NCBI GenBank assembly: GCA_022828125.1
Contig: JAJEJD010000008.1
Span: 1 to 64,000 of the forward strand
DNA length: 64,000 bases
Reading direction: 5' to 3'
Source of the DNA: a bacterium
GTDB taxonomy: Bacteria > UBA8248
Shown here: piece after piece, positions 51,330 through 60,515 of the stretch
Layout: each line of letters starts with the position of its first letter
Position numbering within the stretch: position 1 is the stretch's first letter
Made by a program: the position numbers and the translations under genes
The notes under the pieces: generated by a model
Database searches by the model: none
The model's input: the letters and a program-made list of their open reading frames with translations, nothing else
What the model was told of the DNA's origin: nothing

Positions 51330-52325
51330 TTACCCCCTCCCCCCGGCCTGCTCGAAGATATCGCGTAATTCGTCCGGGTCCTCCGTATGCGCCAGGGCCA
51401 CCATGAGCAGGGTCCGGGCCTTGATGCCGCTCAGGTAGCCTGCGGATATCGCGCCGCGCTCGAGAAGGCTCAGGAACGAGCCCTCGTGCGCCTTGGCGCC
51501 GTGCGGCGCGCCCGCGAAGATGCGCACGCCGATCACCACGGGGATTCCGGCGTCGAGGGCATCGCACAGGGCGTGGTAGAAAGGCACGTTCACGTTGCCG
51601 GCGCCCACGCCCTCCACCACGATGCCGTCCACGCGCGCTTCGATGCACGCGCGCACGAGCAGGTCGTTCACCCCCTGGGTCACGGTCAGGAACTGCACGT
51701 TTTCCTTGAGAGCCGACACCTCGAAGTGGAGCCGCCGCTCGGGGCAGTAGTGGAAGAAGGCGCCCGCATCCGAGACGACCCCTATCGGCCCGCCGTCTCT
51801 CGAGGCGAAGGCATGGGGCCGCTGGCTGTGCACCTTGATGACGTCGCGCGCGGCGAATATCTCCCCGTCCAGCGCGACCATCACCCCCCTGCCCCGCGCC
51901 TCGGGCGCCCCGGCGATTTTCGCGGCATAGAAGATGTTCCGGGGGCCGTCCGCGTCGCGGGCGACGGAATTCCGCATCGCGCCCGTGATGACGACGGGCT
52001 TCTCCCCGCCGAGCGTCAGGTCCAGGAGATAGGCCGTCTCCTCCATGGTGGCCGTCCCGTGCGTGACGACCGCCCCCGCCGTCTCCTCATCCGCCAGAAC
52101 CCCGCGCAGGCGGTCGCGCAGCGCGAATGCCGTCGCCGTCTCCATCACGTCGCTGGTGACGTTCGAGTGCTCGACGACGCTTACTTCGGCCACGCCGGCG
52201 AGCTCTGGCACCGAAGCGATGAGTTCCTCAGCACTCGCCGCCGGCACGTTCTCGCCCCCGCGCGTGTCGTATTTCGACGATATCGTCCCGCCGGTCGTCA
52301 CTATCGCGATGGACGGCTTGTTCAT
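51330..52325 (-). CDS. Asparaginase-family amidohydrolase with Asp-to-Ala change in the active site
   Basis: 331-aa protein with the nucleophile Thr11 in TTGGTI and second-triad Thr91 in THGTATMEET. It also has ITGAMRNSVARDADGPRN, the Lys-containing VALDGEIFAARDVIK and the C-terminal ase fold (GIVVEGVGAGNVN). The family motif is HGTDTxEET; here Ala92 replaces the Asp that in classical asparaginases holds the substrate's alpha-amino group. Activity on asparagine may be lost or shifted to another amide. No signal peptide, so cytoplasmic. AAGGAG precedes the ATG. Confidence 0.88.
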   Translation of the reverse strand: MNKPSIAIVTTGGTISSKYDTRGGENVPAASAEELIASVPELAGVAEVSVVEHSNVTSDVMETATAFALRDRLRGVLADEETAGAVVTHGTATMEETAYLLDLTLGGEKPVVITGAMRNSVARDADGPRNIFYAAKIAGAPEARGRGVMVALDGEIFAARDVIKVHSQRPHAFASRDGGPIGVVSDAGAFFHYCPERRLHFEVSALKENVQFLTVTQGVNDLLVRACIEARVDGIVVEGVGAGNVNVPFYHALCDALDAGIPVVIGVRIFAGAPHGAKAHEGSFLSLLERGAISAGYLSGIKARTLLMVALAHTEDPDELRDIFEQAGGRG

Positions 52326-52435
52326 GGCGTCTCCTTGTCGGTGTCTGGGTTCGTGTATGGCCGTGTGAGTGTATTGTGGCTCGGCTGCGGAGGCGACCGC
52401 AAGGTCAGACGGAGCAGGCGCAAATTGACTCCCGT

Positions 52436-52505
52436 AGGGGCGGACCCGCGTGTCCGCCCGTTGGCGTAAGAGGATAAAGATTCTGCAGGGGCGGCTCGCG
52501 AGCCG
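52436..52505. repeat. Two short palindromes (GTAGGGGCGG...CCGCCCG and AGGGGCGGCTCGCGAGCCG)
   Basis: The palindromic arms recur from 51196. They sit in the 493-bp gene-free gap 52326-52818 with the following repeat. Confidence 0.5.
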
Positions 52506-52529
52506 CGCGTGCGCACCCCGGCAACCCTT

Positions 52530-52767
52530 TCACTCCCCCCTTGTCAGGGGATAAAAGCAACCCCCCCTACCCCCCCTTGTCAGGGGGGTAAGAAAAAGCA
52601 AAGCCCTCCCTACCGGCGACGGGCGCGTCGCCTTTTCATAGCTCCCTCGTCGGGTAAGAAAAAGCAAAACCCCCTCAGCCCGGCGAGGGCGCATCGCCTT
52701 TACCCCCCTGTTAAGGGGGGGTAGGGGGGGTTGCCTTTATCCCCTGGGAGGGGCCTTTTCAACAGCC
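52530..52767. repeat. MITE-like element with C/G-run module
   Basis: Opposed blocks ACCCCCCCTACCCCCCC (near 52561) and GGGGGGGTAGGGGGGG (near 52715) and the end GGGGCCTTTTCAACAGCC (52750-52767). The left terminal inverted repeat is not clear. No gene. Confidence 0.7.
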
Positions 52768-52818
52768 GAACGGGCGGACACATCGGTCCGCCCCTACAAC
52801 CCCTTTACAACCACTCTC

Positions 52819-53589
52819 CTACACGAACCGCCTCACCCCCGGGAACACCTCCTCCCTTCTCAAATCCGTCTCGTCGTGGCCGGCGAAGATGAGGTCGGGG
52901 GCGTCGGCGAGGTCCTTCACGGTTTCCAAGGCGCGCAGGGCGTCGTCCACGTGGATGTGGATGCCCGGCGGTATCATGGATTCGAGGCTCCGGTAGAGAT
53001 AGCACGCGTCCACGGCCAGCACCGCCCAGCCCCGCGCCGTGCGGAAGCGGATGATCTGGTGGCCCGGCGTGTGGCCGCCCGTCCAGTGGACGTGAACGCC
53101 GTCGACGATCTCCGCCTCCCCGTCCACGAGTTTCATACGGCCGGCCTCAAGCAGCTTCTCCGCTTCTTCGAGGTCGCCCAGGAAATGGTTGATGAAGTGG
53201 TATTCCGCCGCGTCGCTCCGCCAGAAATCGAGCTCGCGCCTCTGGAGATAGAACTGCGCCCCGGTGAACAGCCGTGGCGACATGAAGTGATCCCAGTGCA
53301 GGTGGCTCACGATCATCGTCTCGACCTGGGAGGGCTTGAGATCGAAATTCCTGAGCAACTCATGCTGCGGGCGGTAGTCGGCGTAATCGGGATTGCGCTT
53401 CTTCTGCGATTCCTCGCTGAAGCCCGTGTCGATGACGACCGGCGCGCCCTCGCCTTCGGGCATCAGCACCCAGAAGAAATAGGGCAGCGTGCGCGTCCTC
53501 CCCGATTCGCTCAAGTAAAGAAGCCAGGATGCGTCGCACGCGCGCGAGCCCTGGCACAGGGCGTAGAGGTTGTAAGTCGTCTCGCTCAA
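52819..53589 (-). CDS. MBL-fold metallohydrolase, N-acyl-homoserine lactonase-like
   Basis: 256-aa metallo-beta-lactamase-fold protein with HLHWDH (H96, H98, D100, H101), GGHTPGHQ (third His) and AVDACYL plus AGHDETD for the remaining ligands, all in the lactonase-type order. It would hydrolyse a lactone or ester by a dinuclear zinc site; quorum quenching is possible but unproven. TTG 53589 is used, with AAGGAGG 9 nt upstream. Confidence 0.88.
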   Translation of the reverse strand: MSETTYNLYALCQGSRACDASWLLYLSESGRTRTLPYFFWVLMPEGEGAPVVIDTGFSEESQKKRNPDYADYRPQHELLRNFDLKPSQVETMIVSHLHWDHFMSPRLFTGAQFYLQRRELDFWRSDAAEYHFINHFLGDLEEAEKLLEAGRMKLVDGEAEIVDGVHVHWTGGHTPGHQIIRFRTARGWAVLAVDACYLYRSLESMIPPGIHIHVDDALRALETVKDLADAPDLIFAGHDETDLRREEVFPGVRRFV

Positions 53590-53620
53590 GATGGAAGCCT
53601 CCTTGTAGTTCCGTTCGGAA

Positions 53621-53787
53621 GGGGGTTGTTGAAAATGTTCCCCTGCTCAGGGGATAAAGGCAACCCCCCCTACCCCCCCTTGTCAGGGGGGCAAGAAAAA
53701 TCAAAACCCCCTCGGCCCGGCGAAGGCGCATCGCCTTTTTATACCCCCCTGACAAGGGGGGGTAGGGGGGGTTGCCTTTCAACGCAG
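53621..53787. repeat. MITE-like element with C/G-run module
   Basis: Begins GGGGGTTGTTGAAAATGTTCC, holds ACCCCCCCTACCCCCCC and its inverse GGGGGGGTAGGGGGGG, and ends near CTTTCAACGC. It fills the 307-bp gap ahead of the mrp operon; the mrpA promoter may lie at 53790-53896. Confidence 0.7.
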
Positions 53788-53896
53788 GAGGTCGGCGCTT
53801 CGTTGTCCGATGCAAGCGATTATGCCATTATCCAGAATACGCAAAACGCTCGCTTAAGTATCTCGCTCATAAAAAGATTATTGAGGCGCGCTCGTT

Positions 53897-56242
53897 TTGG
53901 ACAATACCTTCATCATCGTTTTCTTCCCGTTCGCAGCCGCCCTCATCATCCCCTGGTTCGCAGAGCGCTTCCGCAAACACGCCGCGTGGTTCGCCATGGT
54001 TGCGCCCGTAGTCAGCACTTGGGCGCTCTTTAATCTTTACAGCGAATGGGCGGCGGGCGGGCGGCAGACCTTCACGCGCGCCATCGCCTGGGTGCCCGCG
54101 GCGAACGTGGAAATCTCCTTCATGGTGGACGGCCTGAGCCTCATGTGGGGCCTCCTCGTGGCGGGCATGGGCGCGCTCATCGTCCTCTACTCCCACTGGT
54201 ACCTGCACGAGCACGAGGCGCTCGGGCGCTACTACGGCTTTCTCATCGCGTTCATGGGCTCGATGCTGGGCGTGGTGTTCTCCGATCACCTGATATCGCT
54301 GTTCATCTTCTGGGAACTCACGAGCATCACCTCGTTCTTCCTCATCGGCTTCTGGTCGGACAGGGACGCTTCGAACTACGGCGCGACCAAGGCCATCCTC
54401 ATCACGGGCAGCGGCGGCCTCGCCATGCTCGGGGGATTTTTGCTCTTGGGCGACGTGGCGGGCGAGTGGCGGCTTTCGGAACTCGTGCTCATGCCGGACA
54501 TCGCCAGCCAGGTATCGCTCGGCGTATTCCTCTTGATCATCCTGGGCGCTGCGACCAAGAGCGCGCAGTGGCCCTTCCACATCTGGCTGCCGAACGCGAT
54601 GGAAGCGCCCACGCCCATCAGCGCGTTCCTGCACTCGGCCACCATGGTGAAGGCGGGCATCTACCTGCTCTCGCGCTTCTACCCCATCCTGGGCGCGCAC
54701 CCCGCCTGGGGCTACGTCGTGACGGGCTTCGGCATGACGACGATGATAGCGGGAGGTTTATTATCTCTCAGGGCTTATGATCTGAAAGCGATATTGGCGT
54801 ACGGCACCATCAGCCAGTTGGGCCTCATCGTCACCTTCCTGGGCTACGGCGGGAAGGGGGCGATCATCGGCGCGACGCTCCACCTCTACAACCACGCGGC
54901 GGCCAAGGCGGCGATGTTCATGACGGTGGGCATCATCGACCACGAGGCGGGCACGCGCGACGTGCGGCTGCTCGGCAACCTGAAAAAACTCATGCCGAAA
55001 ACGCACGTCCTCGCCGTCATCGCGGCGCTGAGCCTCATCGGCATCCCGCCCATGGGGGGCTTCATCACCAAGGAGATGCTCTACGAGGTGAGCCTCCACC
55101 CCGGCGGCCCCGGGAACTGGAGCTGGTTCTGGCCGTATCTCACCGTGTTCGCGGGCGTGTTCACGGCGCTTTATCACCTGAGATTTTTAAGCGAGCCCTA
55201 CTGGCAGGCGGCGGAGGGCGAAGCCCCCAAGCATCCACACGATCCGCCGATGGGGATGCTGGCCGCGCCCGCGATTCTCGTTCTTCTCGCGCTCGCGTTC
55301 GGTCTCGCGCCGGGGCTGATCGAGAACGCCATCGTCGCGCCCGCCGCATCCGCCACGCTGGGCGGCGGGGCGAAAGTGGAACTTCATTTGGCGCTATGGC
55401 ACGGGGTGAACTTGCCCTTGATCATGTCGGTCATCACCATGGCGCTGGGACTGGCGCTTTATTTCGGTTTCGCGCACGTGAAGACCGTCCTCGACGCCTG
55501 TGCCCGCATCTGGGGCAAGGCCCCCGCTCCCGACAGGATATATGACGGCTTCGTGAACTGGCTGAGAAACGGCACCTGGGAGATTCTCCTGCTCATCCAG
55601 GACGGGAATCTGAGACGCTACATGCGCTGGATGTTCGTCCTGCCCACCATAGCCGTACTCTACCTCGTCTGGCGGATGGAGTGGGGCGCGAACGTATTCC
55701 CAAAAGGGTTCGCGGGCGCGTCGTTCCTGCTCGTCGTCATCGCGCTTATGATCGCGGGCGCGGCCCTCGCCACAGCGCTGTTCAGGCGGAGAGTCCCGGC
55801 CATCCTCGCCCTCGGCACGATGGGCTACGGCATCGCGGGGCTGTTCCTGCTCTTAAAAGCGCCCGATCTGGCCCTCACCCAGATCATGGTCGAATCGGCC
55901 TCGGTCGTGCTCTTCCTGCTGGTGTTCTACTACCTGCCCGAGCTCAAGCCCGTGCCGTCATCGGCGGCGAAGAAGATTAGGGATTGGGGCATCGCGATAG
56001 GTCTCGGCGTCTGTACGACGCTCGTCATGGCCGCCGCCATGAACACGCACAAGTTCCGCACGATCGCCGATTACTTCATGCGCACGAGCAAGCCGGTGGC
56101 GGGCTTCAAGAACGTGGTGAACGCCATCATCGTCGATTACCGAGGCTACGACACGCTGGGCGAGATCACCGTGCTCGTCATCGCAGGCATCGCCGTCTAC
56201 GCCCTCATGCGACTGGTGGGAGAGATGAAATGCGATCACTGA
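53897..56242 (+). CDS. mrpA: Mrp-type Na+/H+ antiporter subunit A
   Basis: 781-aa membrane protein homologous to complex I NuoL. The N-terminal two thirds contain proton-channel helices ([34 protein letters not shown]; Lys/Glu-bearing TM helices). The C-terminal part carries the MbhD/MbhE-type block [21 protein letters not shown] and the final [19 protein letters not shown], so it is a full-length fused MrpA. TTG 53897 is used. It overlaps mrpB by 13 nt. With B-G it exports Na+ using the proton gradient, for pH and salt homeostasis. Confidence 0.95.
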   Translation: MDNTFIIVFFPFAAALIIPWFAERFRKHAAWFAMVAPVVSTWALFNLYSEWAAGGRQTFTRAIAWVPAANVEISFMVDGLSLMWGLLVAGMGALIVLYSHWYLHEHEALGRYYGFLIAFMGSMLGVVFSDHLISLFIFWELTSITSFFLIGFWSDRDASNYGATKAILITGSGGLAMLGGFLLLGDVAGEWRLSELVLMPDIASQVSLGVFLLIILGAATKSAQWPFHIWLPNAMEAPTPISAFLHSATMVKAGIYLLSRFYPILGAHPAWGYVVTGFGMTTMIAGGLLSLRAYDLKAILAYGTISQLGLIVTFLGYGGKGAIIGATLHLYNHAAAKAAMFMTVGIIDHEAGTRDVRLLGNLKKLMPKTHVLAVIAALSLIGIPPMGGFITKEMLYEVSLHPGGPGNWSWFWPYLTVFAGVFTALYHLRFLSEPYWQAAEGEAPKHPHDPPMGMLAAPAILVLLALAFGLAPGLIENAIVAPAASATLGGGAKVELHLALWHGVNLPLIMSVITMALGLALYFGFAHVKTVLDACARIWGKAPAPDRIYDGFVNWLRNGTWEILLLIQDGNLRRYMRWMFVLPTIAVLYLVWRMEWGANVFPKGFAGASFLLVVIALMIAGAALATALFRRRVPAILALGTMGYGIAGLFLLLKAPDLALTQIMVESASVVLFLLVFYYLPELKPVPSSAAKKIRDWGIAIGLGVCTTLVMAAAMNTHKFRTIADYFMRTSKPVAGFKNVVNAIIVDYRGYDTLGEITVLVIAGIAVYALMRLVGEMKCDH

Positions 56243-56655
56243 TCCTGCAGACGATAGCGCCCGTCGTGCTGCACCTGACGCTGCTCTTCTCCATGTTCCT
56301 GCTCATCTACGGCCACAACCAGCCGGGCGGCGGCTTCATCGCGGGCCTGATGACGGCGGTGGGCATCGTGCTCCAGTGGATAGCGGTGGACGAGGAGGAA
56401 GGCCGCAGGCGGTTCAACTGGCCGTATGAGAGAATCTTCCTGGCGGGGTTGGCGCTTTCCACCTTGACGGGGGTGTGGGGCTATATAAAAGGCGCGTATC
56501 TCAAGAGCTCGATCTACCGCTTCGAGCTGCCCTTCATCGGCGACGTGGAGCTGTTCACCGCGTTCCTGTTCGACGTGGGCGTGTACGGCGTGGTGGTCGG
56601 GGTGGTGATGTGCATCTTCACCAACCTCTGCGAGGAGGAGGCGAAGGATTCATGA
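56230..56655 (+). CDS. mrpB: Mrp-type Na+/H+ antiporter subunit B
   Basis: 141-aa membrane protein with four predicted helices. MrpB family blocks [28 protein letters not shown] and [21 protein letters not shown] are clear. ATG 56230 lies 13 nt before the end of mrpA; earlier in-frame codons are inside mrpA. The next mrp gene is 356 nt away because a repeat is inserted. Confidence 0.94.
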   Translation: MRSLILQTIAPVVLHLTLLFSMFLLIYGHNQPGGGFIAGLMTAVGIVLQWIAVDEEEGRRRFNWPYERIFLAGLALSTLTGVWGYIKGAYLKSSIYRFELPFIGDVELFTAFLFDVGVYGVVVGVVMCIFTNLCEEEAKDS

Positions 56656-56663
56656 GGGGCGTA

Positions 56664-56910
56664 ATCATTCCCCACTTGAGGGGGTTGTTGAAAAGGGCAT
56701 CCTTGGTCGCAATGACGACCAAAACCCGAACCCGGGCGGAGGCGCAAGCTGTCGCCTTGAAAACCAACCCCCCCTACCCCCCCTTGTCAGGGGGGTATAA
56801 AAAGGCGATGCGCCCCCGCCGGGTAGAGGGGCTTTGCTTTTTCTTGCCCCCCTGACAAGGGGGGGTAGGGGGGGTTGCCTTTATCCCCTGACAAGGGGGA
56901 GTGAATTTCC
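56664..56910. repeat. MITE-like element inserted between mrpB and mrpC
   Basis: AATCATTCCCCACTTGAGGG followed by GGGGTTGTTGAAAAGGG, then ACCCCCCCTACCCCCCC/GGGGGGGTAGGGGGGG inverted blocks and an end near CCCCTGACAAGGGGGAGTGA. It separates an otherwise overlapping operon. The rest of the gap to 57011 shows only an AAGGAGA ribosome site for mrpC. Confidence 0.75.
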
Positions 56911-57011
56911 TCTCTACTTGAGTAGTAAAGACTCTCAAGGGAGGGAGTGATTGCATATCTCGCGAGGGACGAAATTCTCCCTCAGGGACGGAGTAACAAG
57001 GAGACGATAAC

Positions 57012-57362
57012 GTGGTCTGGATACTGGCGATGATCATCGGCGTGCTGGTGACGGTGGCTTCCTACCTCATCATGCAGCGCAGGATCATTCAGGTCGTGCT
57101 CGGCATGGCGGTGCTGAGCCACGCCGCGAACCTGATGATCGTCGCCTCCGGCTGGGTGGGAGACGGGAAGGCGCCCATCGTCCCCAAAACGGGCGGGCCG
57201 CTCGATCCGTTCGCCTACGTCGACCCCCTGCCCCAGGCCATGGTGCTGACCGCCATCGTCATCAGCCTCGCCGTGACGGCGTTCCTGCTCGTGCTGGCGT
57301 TCTTCACCTACCGCAAGTTCGGCACCGACGACATCGACGAGATCAGGAGGCTCAAGGGATGA
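57012..57362 (+). CDS. mrpC: Mrp-type Na+/H+ antiporter subunit C (NuoK-like)
   Basis: 116-aa membrane protein with three helices, related to NuoK. The blocks VLGMAVLSHAANLMIVASG and DPLPQAMVLTAIVISLAVTAF are typical of MrpC. GTG 57012 follows AAGGAGA. Its stop overlaps the mrpD start (ATGA). Confidence 0.95.
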   Translation: MVWILAMIIGVLVTVASYLIMQRRIIQVVLGMAVLSHAANLMIVASGWVGDGKAPIVPKTGGPLDPFAYVDPLPQAMVLTAIVISLAVTAFLLVLAFFTYRKFGTDDIDEIRRLKG

Positions 57363-58834
57363 ACGCCTTCTTCCCCATGTTCGTCGTCTTGCCGCTGGCG
57401 GTGGGCACGTTCCTGTTTCTGGTGCGCAAGAACCGCGCGCTGCAGGAGTCGGTGAGCCTGATCGCGCTGCTGGCGAACCTGATCTTCGCAGGGGTGCTCC
57501 TGCACGCGACGGCGGACGGGACGATCTTCGTCCACAGGATGGGCCTGTGGCCCTTCCCGTACGCCATCGTCCTGGCGGCGGACAGGCTCGCCGCGACGCT
57601 CTTGTTTCTTTCTTCTTCCATCGTGGGGGCGTGCGCCGTCTTCGCGAGGAGCTATCTCACGGATGAGCAGCGCAAAGAGGCCTTTCACCCCCTGCTGCAC
57701 TTCCTCCTCATGGGGATGCAGGGGTGTTTCATCACGGGCGACCTGTTCAACCTGTTCGTGTTCTTCGAAGTCATGCTGATGTCCACCTACGCGCTGCTGG
57801 GCTTCTACTACAACCTCGACCAGCTCGAGATGGCCTTCAAGTACACCTGCCTGAACCTCATCGCCTCGGCCTTATTCCTGCTGGGCGTCTCGCTGCTCTA
57901 CGCCCAGGTGGGCACGGTGAACATGGCCGACCTGGCCGTGAAGATAAAGCTCCTGGGCCCCACGCCCCTGATGGTGGTGACGGCGCTCGTCTTCGTCTTC
58001 GTATTCAGCGTGAAGGCGGCGATCTTCCCGATGCACCTGTGGCTGCCCTCCGCGCACTCGATATCGCCCACCCCCATCAGCGCCATCCTCGCGGGCGTGC
58101 TGGTGAAGGTGGGCATCTACTCGATCATCCGCTGCGCCACGCTCATCTTCCCGGCGGCGTTCCTGATACTGCAACCCGGGCTGATCCTCCTGTGCCTCCT
58201 GACCATCGCCATGGGCGCGCTCGGCACCCTGCCCCAGACGAGCATCAAGCGCATCCTGGCCTACAGCACCATCAACCAGCTGGGCTACATCGCCTTCGGC
58301 GTCGCCCTGCTCTCCCAGGCCGGGCTCGCCGCGGCGGTCTTCTACATCGTCGGCCACGCGTATCTGAAAAGCGCGATGCTGCTCGGCGCGGGCCTCAACC
58401 AGAAGCTCACCGGCACAGTGGATCTGGAAGAAATGGGCGGCATGATGGGCAAGGCGCCCTTCGCGAGCCTGCTGATGCTCGTCGGGTTCCTCTCACTGGC
58501 GGGCTTCCCGCCGTTCACGGGCTTTTTCGCCAAACTCTTCGTGCTCCAGGCGGGATTCGCACAGGGCGCGATTCTCGCGACGGGGGTCGCCCTGGGATTC
58601 GGCGTCATATCGCTTTATTATAATTTCACGACGTACCAGCGCTACGCCTGGGGGACGGGCGGCGGCGAGGTCGGCGCGGCGGGAGCGGGCATCTACGGCT
58701 CGGTCGCCTTTCTCTCGGCCTTCGCGGTCATCTTCGGAATCGGCGCCTACTGGCTCTTCGAGTGGGCGCAACTCGTGGCCGCACAGTTGACGAACCCGGA
58801 ACTCTACATCGCCGCCATGCGGGATTTGGGATAG
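57359..58834 (+). CDS. mrpD: Mrp-type Na+/H+ antiporter subunit D (NuoN-like)
   Basis: 491-aa, about 14-helix membrane protein with the proton-translocating antiporter domain: FVFFEVMLMSTYALLGFY (Glu in the fifth helix), FSVKAAIFPMHLWLPSAH (Lys in the seventh), AYSTINQLGYIAFG and GHAYLKSAMLLGAG. It overlaps mrpC by 4 nt; mrpE follows after 10 nt. Length is normal for the family. Confidence 0.95.
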   Translation: MNAFFPMFVVLPLAVGTFLFLVRKNRALQESVSLIALLANLIFAGVLLHATADGTIFVHRMGLWPFPYAIVLAADRLAATLLFLSSSIVGACAVFARSYLTDEQRKEAFHPLLHFLLMGMQGCFITGDLFNLFVFFEVMLMSTYALLGFYYNLDQLEMAFKYTCLNLIASALFLLGVSLLYAQVGTVNMADLAVKIKLLGPTPLMVVTALVFVFVFSVKAAIFPMHLWLPSAHSISPTPISAILAGVLVKVGIYSIIRCATLIFPAAFLILQPGLILLCLLTIAMGALGTLPQTSIKRILAYSTINQLGYIAFGVALLSQAGLAAAVFYIVGHAYLKSAMLLGAGLNQKLTGTVDLEEMGGMMGKAPFASLLMLVGFLSLAGFPPFTGFFAKLFVLQAGFAQGAILATGVALGFGVISLYYNFTTYQRYAWGTGGGEVGAAGAGIYGSVAFLSAFAVIFGIGAYWLFEWAQLVAAQLTNPELYIAAMRDLG

Positions 58835-58844
58835 GAGACGCCTG

Positions 58845-59318
58845 ATGCCGCTCGCCACGCTCGCATTCACCATCGCCACCATCTGGATATTCCTGCACGG
58901 CAGCGCGACGCCGGGGCACTTCTTCGTCGGGCTGATCATGGCGCTCCTCATCATCCGGTTCTTGAAGAAATCCTACTACCAGGACAGGACGTTCTTCCGC
59001 ATCGGCAGCTATTTCAGATACTTGCGGAGCTTCACCTGGGAGCTGCTGGTCGCGAACGTCCAGGTGCTGAAGATCGTCCTCGCCCCCAAATTATCCATTC
59101 GCCCGGGCATCATCCCCTACAAGACGGTGTGCAAGACGCCACTGGGCGTGACGATGCTGGCGAATTCCATCACGCTCACGCCCGGCACGCTGAGCATCGA
59201 CGTGTCGGACGACGACGAGACGATTTTCGTCCACACGCTGGACATCGACCACCCCGACGAGGTGGCCGAGGGCATCCGGGAGGGGCTGGAAGAACCCATC
59301 GTGGGAGCCGTGGAATGA
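58845..59318 (+). CDS. mrpE: Mrp-type Na+/H+ antiporter subunit E
   Basis: 157-aa protein with two N-terminal hydrophobic segments and a cytoplasmic C-terminal domain. The MrpE blocks LLVANVQVLKIVLAPKLSIRP and LANSITLTPGTLSIDV are clear. Its stop overlaps the mrpF ATG. Confidence 0.95.
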   Translation: MPLATLAFTIATIWIFLHGSATPGHFFVGLIMALLIIRFLKKSYYQDRTFFRIGSYFRYLRSFTWELLVANVQVLKIVLAPKLSIRPGIIPYKTVCKTPLGVTMLANSITLTPGTLSIDVSDDDETIFVHTLDIDHPDEVAEGIREGLEEPIVGAVE

Positions 59319-59584
59319 TAGAGCTCGCCGTTCAGATAAGCCTCGTCATGATGGGCGCCTCGGTGCTCCTCGCGTTCATCCGCCTCGCCAAGGGCCCCAC
59401 GACGTCGGACCGCGTGGTGGCGGCGGACACCCTCGCCACGAACGTGCTCGGCGTCATCGCGCTCTTCGCCATCCAGACGCACAACAAGCTGTTCATCATC
59501 GCCGTGCTCGCCCTGGCTATCCTGAGCTTCGTGGGCACGACGGTGTATGCGAAGTTTTTGGAGAGGGGGAAGATCATTGAGTGA
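59315..59584 (+). CDS. mrpF: Mrp-type Na+/H+ antiporter subunit F
   Basis: 89-aa three-helix protein. The MrpF motif RLAKGPTTSDRVVAADTL and a membrane block around GVIALFAIQTHNKL are present. ATG 59315 overlaps the mrpE stop (ATGA). It ends 8 nt into mrpG. Confidence 0.94.
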   Translation: MIELAVQISLVMMGASVLLAFIRLAKGPTTSDRVVAADTLATNVLGVIALFAIQTHNKLFIIAVLALAILSFVGTTVYAKFLERGKIIE

Positions 59585-59948
59585 CGCACTCGCCGCCATC
59601 CTGCTGCTGGGGGGCTCGTTCTTCATGCTGGTCGCCAGCATCGGCCTCATCCGCCTGCCCGACGTCTACTGCCGCATGCACGCGGCCACCAAGGCGACGA
59701 CCTTCGGCATGGGCGGCATACTGCTGGGCGCGAGCCTCATCTTCCAGAGCACCACCGTCACGACGCAGGCGCTTCTGGCGATTTTCTTCCTGTTCCTGAC
59801 CGCGCCCGTCGCCGCGCACCTGATATCGCGGGCGGCGTACAAGCGCGGCCCGGATCTGTGCGCCGAGACGACGCACGACGAATACGGAAAGTACCTGGAG
59901 GGGCGAAAGTCGGAGGAGGAATCTTCGGATCAGTATGGGGACGCGTAG
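59577..59948 (+). CDS. mrpG: Mrp-type Na+/H+ antiporter subunit G
   Basis: 123-aa three-helix protein with the MrpG blocks ASIGLIRLPDVYCRMHAATK and LFLTAPVAAHLISRAAY. TTG 59577 is favoured, with GAGAGGGGGA 6 nt upstream. The C-terminal tail is hydrophilic and acidic. Completes the A-G set, so the antiporter is intact apart from the repeat between B and C. Confidence 0.94.
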   Translation: MSDALAAILLLGGSFFMLVASIGLIRLPDVYCRMHAATKATTFGMGGILLGASLIFQSTTVTTQALLAIFFLFLTAPVAAHLISRAAYKRGPDLCAETTHDEYGKYLEGRKSEEESSDQYGDA

Positions 59949-60037
59949 CAAAGTTACGTAACTCACAGGAAGCCGCCGCCTTTTTCATTACCACCCATTC
60001 ATACAAAAAGAATCAGATGCAATGTTGCGCTCAGAGT

Positions 60038-60085
60038 TCTACGCGCAACATTACAGGGTTACGCGCCACGTAATTTGCGCGTAGA
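60038..60085. repeat. Imperfect 16-bp inverted repeat with one bulge after the mrp operon
   Basis: TCTACGCGCAA (60038-60048), a bulged C and ATTAC (60050-60054) pair with GTAAT (60070-60074) and TTGCGCGTAGA (60075-60085), with a 15-nt loop. It lies in the 567-bp gap 59949-60515. A near-copy of the end of mrpG (59934-59958) recurs at 60137-60161. No gene seen; no T-tract. Confidence 0.55.
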
Positions 60086-60206
60086 GTTGATAATTGCGCG
60101 TATATGTTTTTTTGAGGAGGCGCAAGAAAGGAACGATATGGAGACGCGTAGCGAAGTACCGCCGGGGTCGGTCTCCGGGAAATCATGCGCCGGAAAGGCC
60201 TGCCGG

Positions 60207-60384
60207 GGGGATGTTGAGAAAGCCCCTGCAAAGGAGCAACCCCCCCTACCCCCCCTTGTCAGGGGGGCAAGAAAAAGCAAAACCCCCTCGGCCCGGCGAG
60301 GGCACATCGCCTTTTTATACCCCCCTGTCAAGGGGGGGTAGGGGGGGTTGCCTTTATCCCCTGAAAAGGGGCCTTCCCAACAGC
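60207..60384. repeat. MITE-like element with C/G-run module
   Basis: GGGGGATGTTGAGAAAGCCCC at the left, ACCCCCCCTACCCCCCC and its inverse inside, and GGGGCCTTCCCAACAGCCCCC at the right, both ends being degenerate versions of the shared terminal repeat. Confidence 0.72.
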
Positions 60385-60515
60385 CCCCCGGATGCGAATC
60401 CGAATCGACGCCATATGAAAGCGGAACACTTCCCCGCAATTGCGCATTTGCTCCATCGCGCCTAAAATCGGGCGCGTTTTTGCCGCCGATATTCATTCAT
60501 ATAGAGGAATTACTC

